Shown here: piece by piece, positions 43,791 through 52,178 of the stretch
How positions within the stretch are numbered: the stretch's first letter is position 1
How the letters are laid out: every line of letters starts with the position of its first letter
Source of the DNA: Streptomyces sp. yr375
GTDB taxonomy: Bacteria; Actinomycetota; Actinomycetes; Streptomycetales; Streptomycetaceae
Length of the DNA stretch: 64,000 bases
NCBI RefSeq assembly: GCF_900110755.1
Contig: NZ_FOFF01000049.1
Coordinates: 1 to 64,000, forward strand
Direction of reading: 5' to 3'
Notes under the pieces: model-generated
Databases searched by the model: none
What the model saw: the letters and a program-made list of their open reading frames with translations, nothing else
What the model was told of the DNA's origin: nothing
Position numbers and translations under genes: made by a program

Positions 43791-46214
43791 GTGACCACCC
43801 AGACACCCCGGCCCCAGACATCCGCGTCTGCGGCATCTCCGTCCCCCACACACCATTCCCCGGTGCCCCAGACACCCGACGTGGGAAATCTGCCCGCGTC
43901 CCTCACCACCTTCGTCGGCCGGCGCGCGCACCTCGCCGAAGTGCGCCGCCGGCTGGGGGCGACACGGCTGCTGACGCTGACCGGTCCGGGCGGGGTCGGC
44001 AAGACGCGGCTGGCTCTGGAGGTGGCCGCCGCGTCGGCGCCGGACTTCGCCGACGGGGTGTGGCTGGTGGATCTGGCATCGGTGCGGGACCCGTCGGCGG
44101 CGGCGAACGCCACGGCGATCGCACTGGGCGTCCCGGACCTGGGCACCAGGCCGGTCATCGACCAGCTCGGCACCTATCTGTCCCGCCGCAGCCCGCTGAT
44201 CGTGCTGGACAACTGCGAGCACCTCGTCGACGCCTGCGCCGAACTCGCGGACACGCTGCTGACGGCCTCCCCCGGGCTGCGCGTCCTGACGACGAGCCGC
44301 CGCACGCTGGGAATCTACGGCGAGCACGTCTTCGTCGTCCCCCCGCTGAGCCCGGACGACGCGGAGGAGCTGCTGCGGGACCGGGCCGGCGCCGTCCGCC
44401 CCGAGTTCCGGATCACCGACGGCAACCGCGCCCAGGTCCGCCGGCTCTGCGCGGACCTGGACGGGCTGCCGCTGGCCATCGAACTGGCCGCGTCCCGGCT
44501 GCGGACCCTGACCGTCGACGAGGCGGTGCACCGGCTGCGCGACCGCTTCGGGCTGCTCGCCGGCGGCAGCCGGCTCGCCCGGCCGCACCAGCGCACGCTA
44601 CGCGCGCTGATCGACTGGAGCCACGAGCTGTGCACGCCCGCCGAGCAACTGCTGTGGAACCGGCTGTCGGTGTTCGCCGACGACTTCGGCCTGGACGCCG
44701 CCGAGGCCGTCTGCTCGGGCGACGGCATCGACCAGACCGAAGTGCTCGATCTCCTCGACCAGTTGGTGTCCCAGTCCCTCGTCCTGCCCACCGAGCGCGA
44801 GGGCATGTCGCGCTACCGGCTGCTGGGGACCATCCGCCAGTACGGGCGGGAGCGGCTCGCCGAGTCCGGCCAGGAGCACCCGACGCTGGGCCGCCACCAC
44901 GACTTCTACCGCGCCCTCGCCGAGCGCATCGCCGACGGCTGGTACGGCCCCGGCCAGCAGAAGAGCCTGGCCCGGCTGCGCGCCGAGTACGCCAACCTGC
45001 GCGTCGCGCTGGCCTGGGGCGGCGACCCGCGCGCCACCCTGGCGCTGGCCGCCGCGCTGCGCTTCCACTGGTGCGAGGGCGGCTTCCTCGGCGAGGGCCG
45101 CCGCTGGCTGGAGCACGCGCTCGCCGCCGCGCCCGAGCAGGGACCCGACCGGGCGCGCGGGCTGTGGGTCGCCGCCTGGGTGGCGGTGCTCCAGCACGAC
45201 CACGCCGCGGCGAACCGGTGGCTGGACGAGGCCGCGGAGTTGGGCGCACGGCTGACCGACCGGGTGGTGTGCTCCCACGTCCAGAGCCTGCGCGGCACGT
45301 TGGCCCTGTTCGGCGGCCGGCTCACGGAGGCGGTGCCCCTGCTGGCGGAGGCGGTCGCCGGCCATCTGGGGACGGACGAGGAGATCGGCGCCGTCTACGC
45401 GCTGATCCTGCTGGGCACCGTCCAGTCCCACCTGGGGGACCCGCGGACCACGCAGACCTGCCGGCAGGCGGTCGCCCTCGCCGAGACGCACGACGAGCGG
45501 CTGGTCCGCGCGCACGCGCAGTGGACCCTCGGCTACGACGCCTGGCGACGCGGCGACCTGACCGAGGCCACCGTCATGATCCGGTCCGCGCTGGAGAACG
45601 AACGCGGCTTCAACGACTACGTCAGGGTCGCCCTGATGGTCGAGGAGCTCGCCTGGGTCACCGCGGCGGGCGGCCACCACGAGCGGGCGGCGCGACTCCT
45701 GGGCGTCGCGGACGCCTTGTGGCGGGACACCGACACCGGCATCGCCACGTTCGGCCCGCACATGGTCCAGCAGCACGCCGAGTGCGAGGACGACGTCGTA
45801 CGGACCCTGGGCCGGGCGGCGTACCAGGCCGCCCTCGCGGAGGGCGGACGCCTGCGCGGCCCCGACGAGGCCATCGCCTACGCCCTGTACACCGGATCCG
45901 CCCCGACCCCCGCGACGACCCCGGCAGCGGCAGCGGCTGACGCCACGACCCACACCCCACCCGCCATCACCCCCACCACCTCCCTCGCCCCGCCCACCGT
46001 CCTGGTCACCGTCCCGAGCCCGCTGACGCCCCGGGAGCGGGAGGTGGCGGCGCTGGTGGCCAAGGGGATGAGCAACCGGCAGATCGCGACCCTGCTCGGA
46101 CGCTCCCCGCGCACGGTCCACGGCCATGTCGAGAACATCCTGGCCAAGCTCGGCTTCGTCTGCCGCGCGCAGATCGCATCCTGGTGGACGGCACACCAGA
46201 CCCCCACTTCTTAG
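43791..46214 (+). CDS. LAL-type transcriptional regulator (ATPase plus LuxR HTH)
   Basis: I start at GTG 43791, after GAGAAGG, giving 807 residues. Walker A GPGGVGKT is at 65-72, Walker B LIVLDNCEHL near 138-147, and helical TPR-like repeats follow. A LuxR helix-turn-helix is at the C-terminus (LTPREREVAALVAKGMSNRQ). A Thr/Pro/Ala-rich linker separates the repeats from the HTH. LAL proteins activate catabolic or biosynthetic operons on a ligand signal. The next gene, on the same strand 163 bp on, is the RIP-pectinesterase, a plausible target. Confidence 0.9.
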   Translation: MTTQTPRPQTSASAASPSPTHHSPVPQTPDVGNLPASLTTFVGRRAHLAEVRRRLGATRLLTLTGPGGVGKTRLALEVAAASAPDFADGVWLVDLASVRDPSAAANATAIALGVPDLGTRPVIDQLGTYLSRRSPLIVLDNCEHLVDACAELADTLLTASPGLRVLTTSRRTLGIYGEHVFVVPPLSPDDAEELLRDRAGAVRPEFRITDGNRAQVRRLCADLDGLPLAIELAASRLRTLTVDEAVHRLRDRFGLLAGGSRLARPHQRTLRALIDWSHELCTPAEQLLWNRLSVFADDFGLDAAEAVCSGDGIDQTEVLDLLDQLVSQSLVLPTEREGMSRYRLLGTIRQYGRERLAESGQEHPTLGRHHDFYRALAERIADGWYGPGQQKSLARLRAEYANLRVALAWGGDPRATLALAAALRFHWCEGGFLGEGRRWLEHALAAAPEQGPDRARGLWVAAWVAVLQHDHAAANRWLDEAAELGARLTDRVVCSHVQSLRGTLALFGGRLTEAVPLLAEAVAGHLGTDEEIGAVYALILLGTVQSHLGDPRTTQTCRQAVALAETHDERLVRAHAQWTLGYDAWRRGDLTEATVMIRSALENERGFNDYVRVALMVEELAWVTAAGGHHERAARLLGVADALWRDTDTGIATFGPHMVQQHAECEDDVVRTLGRAAYQAALAEGGRLRGPDEAIAYALYTGSAPTPATTPAAAAADATTHTPPAITPTTSLAPPTVLVTVPSPLTPREREVAALVAKGMSNRQIATLLGRSPRTVHGHVENILAKLGFVCRAQIASWWTAHQTPTS

Positions 46215-46221
46215 GACAACA

Positions 46222-46292
46222 CCGTAGAAATACCCGGGCCGGGCCCCCCTCCACCCCGAGCCCGGGTCGGGGTGTGCCCGTAGAAGTACCCG
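46222..46292. promoter_or_regulatory. Hairpin flanked by direct repeats upstream of the RIP-pectinesterase gene
   Basis: The 15-mer ccgtagaaatacccg (46222-46236) recurs with one change at 46278-46292. Between them caccccga (46252-46259) pairs with tcggggtg (46267-46274) as a perfect 8-bp stem with a 7-base loop. The hairpin may end the LAL transcript. The repeats could be two binding sites for an activator such as the LAL protein. Confidence 0.6.
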
Positions 46293-46377
46293 TGGCGTCG
46301 GAGCTTCCCCCTCGCCGAGTCTTTCGGGACAAGGCCACCGTGAGGATCGGCGACCGCCCCACACCGCAGGAGCTGAA

Positions 46378-48319
46378 GTGACGACCGAGTCGAGCGCGAC
46401 GAACGAGATGAACGGGACGCACGAGATGACCGTCCTGCCGGGCGGGCTCTCCCGGCGATCGTTTCTCTCCGTGATGGGGGCCGCGGGCATCGTTGTCAGC
46501 GGCGTCGTGGGCGTCGGCGCCGTCGGTGCCGCGACCGCCGCCGCCGCGCCCGGCGCGAACGTCGAGTGGAAGATCACCAGCGAGCCGGCCGACGCCCGGA
46601 CCAGCTACGCCGCCCTGCTCAACGGCATCAGACAGGGCGTGTCCGCGCACCGGGTCAGACCGGAGGGGGCCGCCCCGTCGACGTCACCGACGCGAACGGG
46701 ACGCAGCAGTTCATCGCCGTCGACCTGTACTCGGAGGGCGGGGGCGAGTTCATCCGGGTGTTCATGCGCCGGTCGGACGCCTACGTCATGGGCTGGCGGC
46801 CCGGCACCGACAACGGCGGCGGCAACATCACCTGGCGCAACTTCTTCACCCTGGAGCCCGGCGTGGACCTGCCGGGCGCCATCCGCACGGGCACCGGCGC
46901 GAACGTGACCACGCGCTTCGAAGGGCTGTCGAACTACACCGACCTGCAACGGCAGGGCGCCAGCCGCGACAACATGCAGCTCACCCCGTCCAGCCTCAGC
47001 AACGCGGTGCTGACCCTGCACGACGGGTTCACCCCCAACGTCCCCACCCGGCTCGCGGCGCCGGCGATCCTCCGGTCATCGTGGGCGTCGCCGAGGCCTC
47101 CCGGTTCCGCAACCAGGCGGCCCAGACCGCGGCGGCCTGGGGCACCGGACAGCCGTTCACGCTCACCCCGACCCACATCGCGCACCACAACAGTTGGAGC
47201 GTGCTGAGCATCGCGCTGATCGGCGCGATCGCCGCGGCCAACCTCGTCCTGTCCCCCGAGATCCAGGTCGGCGAGATCATCTACTCGAGCGCGCTGACCA
47301 TCGCCGCCGCCGTCATGATGGTCCATCACTCGACCAAGAACACCAAGGGCAAGGACCTCCTGGAGGAGAGCGACAAGCTCGTCGCGAGCGACGGCACCGG
47401 CGACTTCTGGACCGTGCAGGACGCGATCAACGCGCTCCCCAGATCGGGCGCGAACACCATCTTCATCGACAAGGGCGCCTACGCCGAGGCCATCACCGTC
47501 CCGGCGAACCGGCCGTTCCTGACGCTCCAGGGCGTCAGCGGCAACCCCGTGGACGTCGTCATCACGAACAACAGGGCGCACGCGATGCTCAAGCCCGACG
47601 GCACCCCGTGGGGCACCGAGGGCAGCGCCACGGCCACCTTCAAGGCACCGAACCTGACCGTGCGGGACCTCACGATCAGCAACACGTTCAACCCCGCGAA
47701 CCACCCGGAGATCAGCCCGTTCGAGACGCAGGCCGTCGCGGTGTGCGCCAGGGGCGACCGGCAGTTCTTCTTCAACTGCCGGATCACCGCCCGGCAGGAC
47801 ACGCTGCTGGTCAAGGCCCCGACGCCGACGGACCAGGTCCGGTCGTACTTCGCGAACTGCTTCATCCAGGGCTCGGTGGACTTCATCTTCGGCAACGCCA
47901 CCTCGGTCATCGACCGGTGCACCCTCCAGGTGGACAACTGGGTCGGCGGCACGGTGCTCGCGCCCAACACCGACTGGCGGCAGAAGTACGGCATCCTCAT
48001 CGTCGGCAGCGACATCCTCACCCCGAACGTGCCGGCCAACACCATGTATCTGGGCCGCCCGTGGCACAACGTGCAGGAGGCCTGGCCGCAGGCGGTGATC
48101 CGGGAGACCGAGATCCGCTCGGGCATCACCGCCGCCCATCCCTGGACCGACATGACCCCCGACTACCCGTGGTCCTGGACCCGGTTCAAGGAGTACCGCA
48201 ACGACGGCCCCGGAGCCGGCTTCGGCACGAACGCACCGCAGTTGTCCGACACCGAGGCGCTCGAGTACACCGCCGAGAAGTACCTGGCCGGCAACGACGG
48301 CTGGAATCCGATCTGGTGA
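46378..48319 (+). pseudogene. Tat-exported ribosome-inactivating protein fused to pectinesterase, two frameshifts
   Basis: GTG 46378 follows AGGAG. Residues 1-60 hold a classic Tat signal (SRRSFL). A RIP-type rRNA N-glycosidase domain follows, with equivalents of all five ricin residues: Tyr in DAYVMGW, Tyr in LSNYTDLQ, Glu and Arg in VAEASRF, and Trp in HNSWSVLS. From about 47360 the protein is a pectinesterase (KLVASDGTGDFWTVQDAI, ARQDTLL, GSVDFIFGNAT, YLGRPWHN). The frame shifts by -1 in a run of five G at 46665-46669 and again by -1 between about 47056 and 47080. Restoring one base at each gives an uninterrupted fusion of about 645 residues. Either the gene has just been lost or the sequence has indel errors. 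Confidence 0.85.
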
Positions 48320-48344
48320 CGATCTCGCCGAGGTGAGGGGCACC

Positions 48345-48375
48345 GGCACCGCGGCCCGGCTACCGCCGCGGTGCC
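48345..48375. terminator. Bidirectional hairpin terminator between convergent genes
   Basis: ggcaccgcgg (48345-48354) pairs perfectly with ccgcggtgcc (48366-48375) across an 11-base loop. It lies just after the pectinesterase stop and overlaps the 3' end of paaX. No T-run follows, as is common in Streptomyces. Confidence 0.75.
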
Positions 48376-49208
48376 GTGTCCAGGACGTCCCGCGCCAGGC
48401 GTTCCGCAGGCGCCGCGGTCTGTTCCGCGACGCGACGGAAGGTGTCCTGGGCGGGACGGGCCGGCCAGCCCGGGGGAAGGTGACGGGCGGGGAGCCGGGG
48501 GTCCGCGCGAATCGTCCGGACCCATTCGCCGACCAGCCGCAGCCGGATACCGATCGGATCATCGGTCGGATCGTCGCTCGGACCGGCGTTGAGCCGGCTG
48601 CTCCACCGTTTGTCGAAGGCGACGTACCGGGCGGCGATGGTCTCCAGGTCCCAGGTGTCGCGGATCATGCGGCCGATGTCGGTGGCCTCGTCGGCGCAGG
48701 CGTGGAAGATCTTGACGTGGGCGGTCAGCCCGAGTTCGGCGACGACGGCGGCGACGTCCACCCGCCCCGGCGCGATCCACAGCCCGCTGTACAGCGCGCC
48801 GAAGCCGGACCAGGCGAGCCGGGACCGCAGGTCGTGCCGCTCGCGCCGGCGCGACGCGGGCAGCGAGAAGCCCAGCAGCGTCCAGTCGCCGTCCCAGTCG
48901 TCGTCGACCGCGCCCTCGCGCCAGATACGGGTCCGGCCGTCCCGCAGGACGCGCGTCGCCTGCTCGGTCAGCCCGAAGTACATCCGGCGGCCCTCGCGTT
49001 GCCGCCGCAGCAGACCCCGGCAGACCATACGGGTCAGCGTGGACCGTACGGCCTGTTCGCCGACCCCGACGCGGCCGAGGACGTCGATGATGCTGCCCGA
49101 GTACACGCACCGGTCGCCCGCCTCCCACTCCAGGACGTGGTTGCCGAAGAAGGCGAGCATCAGCGACTGCGGGCGTAGCTGTGGGGCGTCGTCGGAGGGG
49201 GCCGTCAT
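48360..49208 (-). CDS. PaaX family transcriptional regulator
   Basis: This 282-residue protein has the PaaX N-terminal winged helix (PQSLMLAFFGNHVL, then VGEQAVRSTLTRMVCRGLLRR), the middle domain (WTLLGFSLPASRRRERHDLR) and the helical C-terminal domain. PaaX represses phenylacetate catabolism in enterics, and relatives control other aromatic or CoA-linked pathways. Its start overlaps the stop of the transporter gene by four bases (ATGA), so it probably regulates that operon. Confidence 0.88.
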   Translation of the reverse strand: MTAPSDDAPQLRPQSLMLAFFGNHVLEWEAGDRCVYSGSIIDVLGRVGVGEQAVRSTLTRMVCRGLLRRQREGRRMYFGLTEQATRVLRDGRTRIWREGAVDDDWDGDWTLLGFSLPASRRRERHDLRSRLAWSGFGALYSGLWIAPGRVDVAAVVAELGLTAHVKIFHACADEATDIGRMIRDTWDLETIAARYVAFDKRWSSRLNAGPSDDPTDDPIGIRLRLVGEWVRTIRADPRLPARHLPPGWPARPAQDTFRRVAEQTAAPAERLARDVLDTAPRR

Positions 49209-50533
49209 GCGGTGATCTGCTGCGCGTGGGGGGCGTCGGAGTCCTCGGCGGTGTCGGTGAGGGACGTCCGGCTGGTCTCGCGGACGAAGAGGACGGTCAC
49301 GGCGGTGACGGCCGCGCCGCCGCACAGCAGCAGGGCGACGGGGGTGCCGTCGCCGCTGCCCGCCACCAGGCTTCCGGCGATCAGCGGGGAGAAACCGGCG
49401 CCGATGAGGGTGGCGCCCTGGTAGCCGAGGGAGGCGCCGGTGTAGCGGACCCGGGTGCCGAACATCTCGGTGAGCAGCGCGCCCAGCGGCCCGTACATCG
49501 TGGACTGGGCGATGCCGTGGCCGAGGACGACCGCGAGGATCAGCAGCCCCGGCGACCCCGAGTCGACCAGCGCCAGCACCGGGAAGGCGAGCACCGCCGT
49601 GGCGAGGGCCCCGGCCAGCACGACCGGGCGGCGGCCGACCCGGTCGGAGAGCGCGGAGGCGCAGGGCAGCACGACGAGCGCGACGGACGCGGACACCGTG
49701 AGCGCGGTGAGCACCTGCGGCCGGGCGTAGCCGATGCCGGTGGCGTACGCGATCAGGTAACTGGTCAGCAGCGACTGGGCGGTGAACGCGCCGATGCCGA
49801 CGCCGCAGGCCAGCAGGACGGGGCGGGGGCGGCGCAGCACCTCGAGGACGGGCAGCCGCGACTCGGCGCGGTCCTGCTTCAGCTCGGCGAACAGCGGGCT
49901 CTCGACGACCTTGAGACGGACGACGAGCCCCACGCCGAGCAGCACCACGCTCAGCAGGAACGGCACCCGCCAGCCCCAGGCCGCGAACTCGTCCTCGGGG
50001 AGGGCGACGACGAGCGTGACGACGGCCGTGGACAGCAGGGAGCCGAGCGGCGCTCCCATCTGCGTGAAGCTGGACCACAGTCCGCGCCGCCCCTCGCCCG
50101 CGTGCTCGACGACCATCAGCGTCGCGCCGCCCCACTCACCGCCGATGGCGATGCCCTGCACGACCCGCAGGGTGACCAGCAGCACCGGCGCCCACCCGCC
50201 GATCGTGTCGTACGTGGGCAGCAGACCGACGAGGAAACTCGCGCCGCCCATCAGCCCCATGGTGAGCAGCAGCATCGACTTGCGGCCGAGCCGGTCGCCG
50301 AAGTGCCCGAAGAGGACCCCGCCGACCGGCCGGGCGACATAACCGGCGGCGAACGTGCCGAACGCGGCGATGGTGCCGACGGCCGGGTCGGCCCCCGGGA
50401 AGAACAGTTCGCCGAAGACGAGGGCGGCGACGGTCCCGTAGACGAGGAAGTCGTAGAACTCCACGGCGGTGCCGAGCAGTCCGGAGGCGGCGACCACGCG
50501 CAGGTGCCGGGCGCGTTGGGCGGACGAGGGCAT
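49205..50533 (-). CDS. MFS metabolite:H+ symporter (MHS family)
   Basis: ATG 50533 follows AGGGAG and gives 442 residues with twelve helices. The MHS opening is GTAVEFYDFLVYGTVAAL, and the loop motif GHFGDRLGRK lies between helices 2 and 3. MHS carriers import organic acids and betaines such as shikimate, citrate, alpha-ketoglutarate or proline. The coupled PaaX gene suggests an aromatic or organic acid. Confidence 0.91.
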   Translation of the reverse strand: MPSSAQRARHLRVVAASGLLGTAVEFYDFLVYGTVAALVFGELFFPGADPAVGTIAAFGTFAAGYVARPVGGVLFGHFGDRLGRKSMLLLTMGLMGGASFLVGLLPTYDTIGGWAPVLLVTLRVVQGIAIGGEWGGATLMVVEHAGEGRRGLWSSFTQMGAPLGSLLSTAVVTLVVALPEDEFAAWGWRVPFLLSVVLLGVGLVVRLKVVESPLFAELKQDRAESRLPVLEVLRRPRPVLLACGVGIGAFTAQSLLTSYLIAYATGIGYARPQVLTALTVSASVALVVLPCASALSDRVGRRPVVLAGALATAVLAFPVLALVDSGSPGLLILAVVLGHGIAQSTMYGPLGALLTEMFGTRVRYTGASLGYQGATLIGAGFSPLIAGSLVAGSGDGTPVALLLCGGAAVTAVTVLFVRETSRTSLTDTAEDSDAPHAQQITA

Positions 50534-50658
50534 CGCGGTCTCCCTTGAGCGGGGGAAGGACACCGCGAAGTTAGGCCCCCCGCCGATCACGGTCAACGAA
50601 GTGCCCAGCATTGTTCGAGGACTACAAACAGGCCTGCGACGGGACTCCAGACACGACA

Positions 50659-50723
50659 AACAGACAGGACGAACAGACAGGCCAAACAGGCAGGGCAAAC
50701 AGACAGGACGAACAGGCAGGGCT
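50659..50723. repeat. Minisatellite, 5 x 13 bp, touching a stop codon
   Basis: Five head-to-tail copies of aacag(a/g)cagg(a/g/c)c(g/a/t) fill 65 bp. The last two bases overlap the stop codon (50722-50724) of the sigma factor on the minus strand. The rest of the 50534-50722 gap holds the promoter region of the transporter. Confidence 0.95.
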
Positions 50724-51312
50724 ACAACAGGTCGGCCAGGGTGGCCCGCGCCCGTGCGACGCGGGAACGGACCGTGCCGACCGGGCAGTCGCTCGCCTCC
50801 GCCGCCTCCGCGTAGGGCAGGCCGGCCAGTTGCGTGAGGACGAACGCCTCCCGCCGCTCGGCCGGGAGCGAGGCCAGCAGGTCCAGCAGGACGACGCCGT
50901 CGTCGAACCCGGGCAGCCCGCGCGGCTGCGCGCGCTCCGCGGCGAGCTGCCAGTCCGGTACGTCGGACAGCCGGGGCCGGGCGGCGGCGCGCCGGTAGCT
51001 GTCGACCACCGCGCGGCGGGCGATGGACAGCAGCCAGGAACGCGCCGAGGAACGGCCCTCGAAGCGGTGCAGGCTGCCGAGGGCGCGCAGGAAGGTGTCC
51101 TGCGCGAGGTCGTCGACCGCCTGGGGGTCGGCGCACAGATGGGCGACGTACCGCAGGACGTCACGGTGCAGTGCGCCGACGAAACGCTCGACCGCGTCCG
51201 CGTCACCGGCCCGGGCGGCGAGCGCCCACGCGGTGATCGACTCGTCGAGGGCGACTTGAGTCGCCTGAGGTGCCTGGGGTGCCTGGGGTGCCTTTTGGGC
51301 AGTACTGATCAC
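50722..51312 (-). CDS. ECF sigma factor (sigma-70 family)
   Basis: I start at GTG 51312 after AAGGAC, giving 196 residues. Region 2 is visible in DAVERFVGALHRDVLRYVAHL and DLAQDTFLRALGSLHRFEG, and region 4 in LAGLPYAEAAEASDCPVGTV. The N-terminus has an Ala-Pro-Gln repeat. No anti-sigma factor with a ZAS motif is adjacent. The next gene upstream encodes a Met/His-rich membrane protein, hinting at a metal-linked regulon. Confidence 0.92.
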   Translation of the reverse strand: MISTAQKAPQAPQAPQATQVALDESITAWALAARAGDADAVERFVGALHRDVLRYVAHLCADPQAVDDLAQDTFLRALGSLHRFEGRSSARSWLLSIARRAVVDSYRRAAARPRLSDVPDWQLAAERAQPRGLPGFDDGVVLLDLLASLPAERREAFVLTQLAGLPYAEAAEASDCPVGTVRSRVARARATLADLL

Positions 51313-51412
51313 CGGGTGTCCTTCTCGGATCATCCATGAGGGCGTGAGGGCACGCGTGCATGCGTGCACGACCGGGGTGCCGTAGGGGCGGCCCCGGGGT
51401 CTCCTGCTGTCG

Positions 51413-52105
51413 TCAGACGGCGACAGCGGCCCTCAGGGGCGGACCCCTGGTGGTGATCGCATGGGTGAGAAGGAGAAGCCGCGGCGCCCGATCCGAACGG
51501 CGGCGGCCGAACCGGACCCGCGGACGGTCCGGGACGGCGGGCAGCACGAGCAGCAGCAGCCGCAGCGGCGCGGCCAGCCACCCGGCCACGGCACGCAGAA
51601 TCCGGAACGCGGCCCTCTCGCCGTACGCCAGCCACAGCCCGCACAGCAGCGCGGCGAGGAGATGCGCGGCGAACATACCGACCGAGGACGAACCACCGGC
51701 GTCACCGAAGGAAGCCTGCCCGACGTGACCCATGTGACCCATGTGATCCATGTGGCTCATGTGATCCATGTGGCTCATGTGGCTCATGTCCATGGCGTCC
51801 ATGTCCATGGACTCCATGGACATGGAACCCGCTGCCGTCGACGCGTCACCGCCCGCCCCCGCCAGCGAGAACGCCGAGTGCAGGGCCGCCTGCGCGGCGA
51901 CCACGACCGTCACGACCAACGGCAGCCCGCGCTCACGGCCCGCCAGGCACCAGCCCGCGCCGCCGGTGGCGGCCACGCCCAGCGCCAGCGCCCACGCGGG
52001 CACCTCGGAGCCGGACATCAGCACGTGCCCCAGGGCGGCGAGCAGCACGCAGACGGCCGCGAACAGCGCGGCTCGCAGCGTGCGAGAACACCACCCAGCG
52101 GTCAT
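51413..52105 (-). CDS. DUF5134-like membrane protein with Met/His-rich loop
   Basis: ATG 52105 follows GAGGA and gives 230 residues. Four or five helices are predicted (about 11-29, 37-54, 62-80, 143-161 and possibly 178-192). Residues 94-128 are a loop of 12 Met and 7 His in units such as SHM, DHM and GHM, encoded by a 9-bp DNA repeat (about 51731-51790). Such sequences usually bind copper(I), silver or zinc. The C-terminus is Arg-rich. It is upstream of the ECF sigma gene with a 100-bp gap. The family assignment is tentative. Confidence 0.75.
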   Translation of the reverse strand: MTAGWCSRTLRAALFAAVCVLLAALGHVLMSGSEVPAWALALGVAATGGAGWCLAGRERGLPLVVTVVVAAQAALHSAFSLAGAGGDASTAAGSMSMESMDMDAMDMSHMSHMDHMSHMDHMGHMGHVGQASFGDAGGSSSVGMFAAHLLAALLCGLWLAYGERAAFRILRAVAGWLAAPLRLLLLVLPAVPDRPRVRFGRRRSDRAPRLLLLTHAITTRGPPLRAAVAV

Positions 52106-52178
52106 GGCGCCACATCCTCGCATCCGGACACCGGTCGTCGTAAAGGGATACGGAATTCCCCGCGCCCCCGCTCACGAC

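Noticed and set aside
46660..46675. Programmed -1 ribosomal frameshifting in the RIP-pectinesterase gene
   Set aside because: There is no X-XXY-YYZ heptamer in the starting frame and a second shift would also be needed. Indels are simpler.
48360..50533. Phenylacetate degradation locus because of PaaX
   Set aside because: No paa catabolic genes are present. The PaaX gene is coupled only to an MHS transporter.
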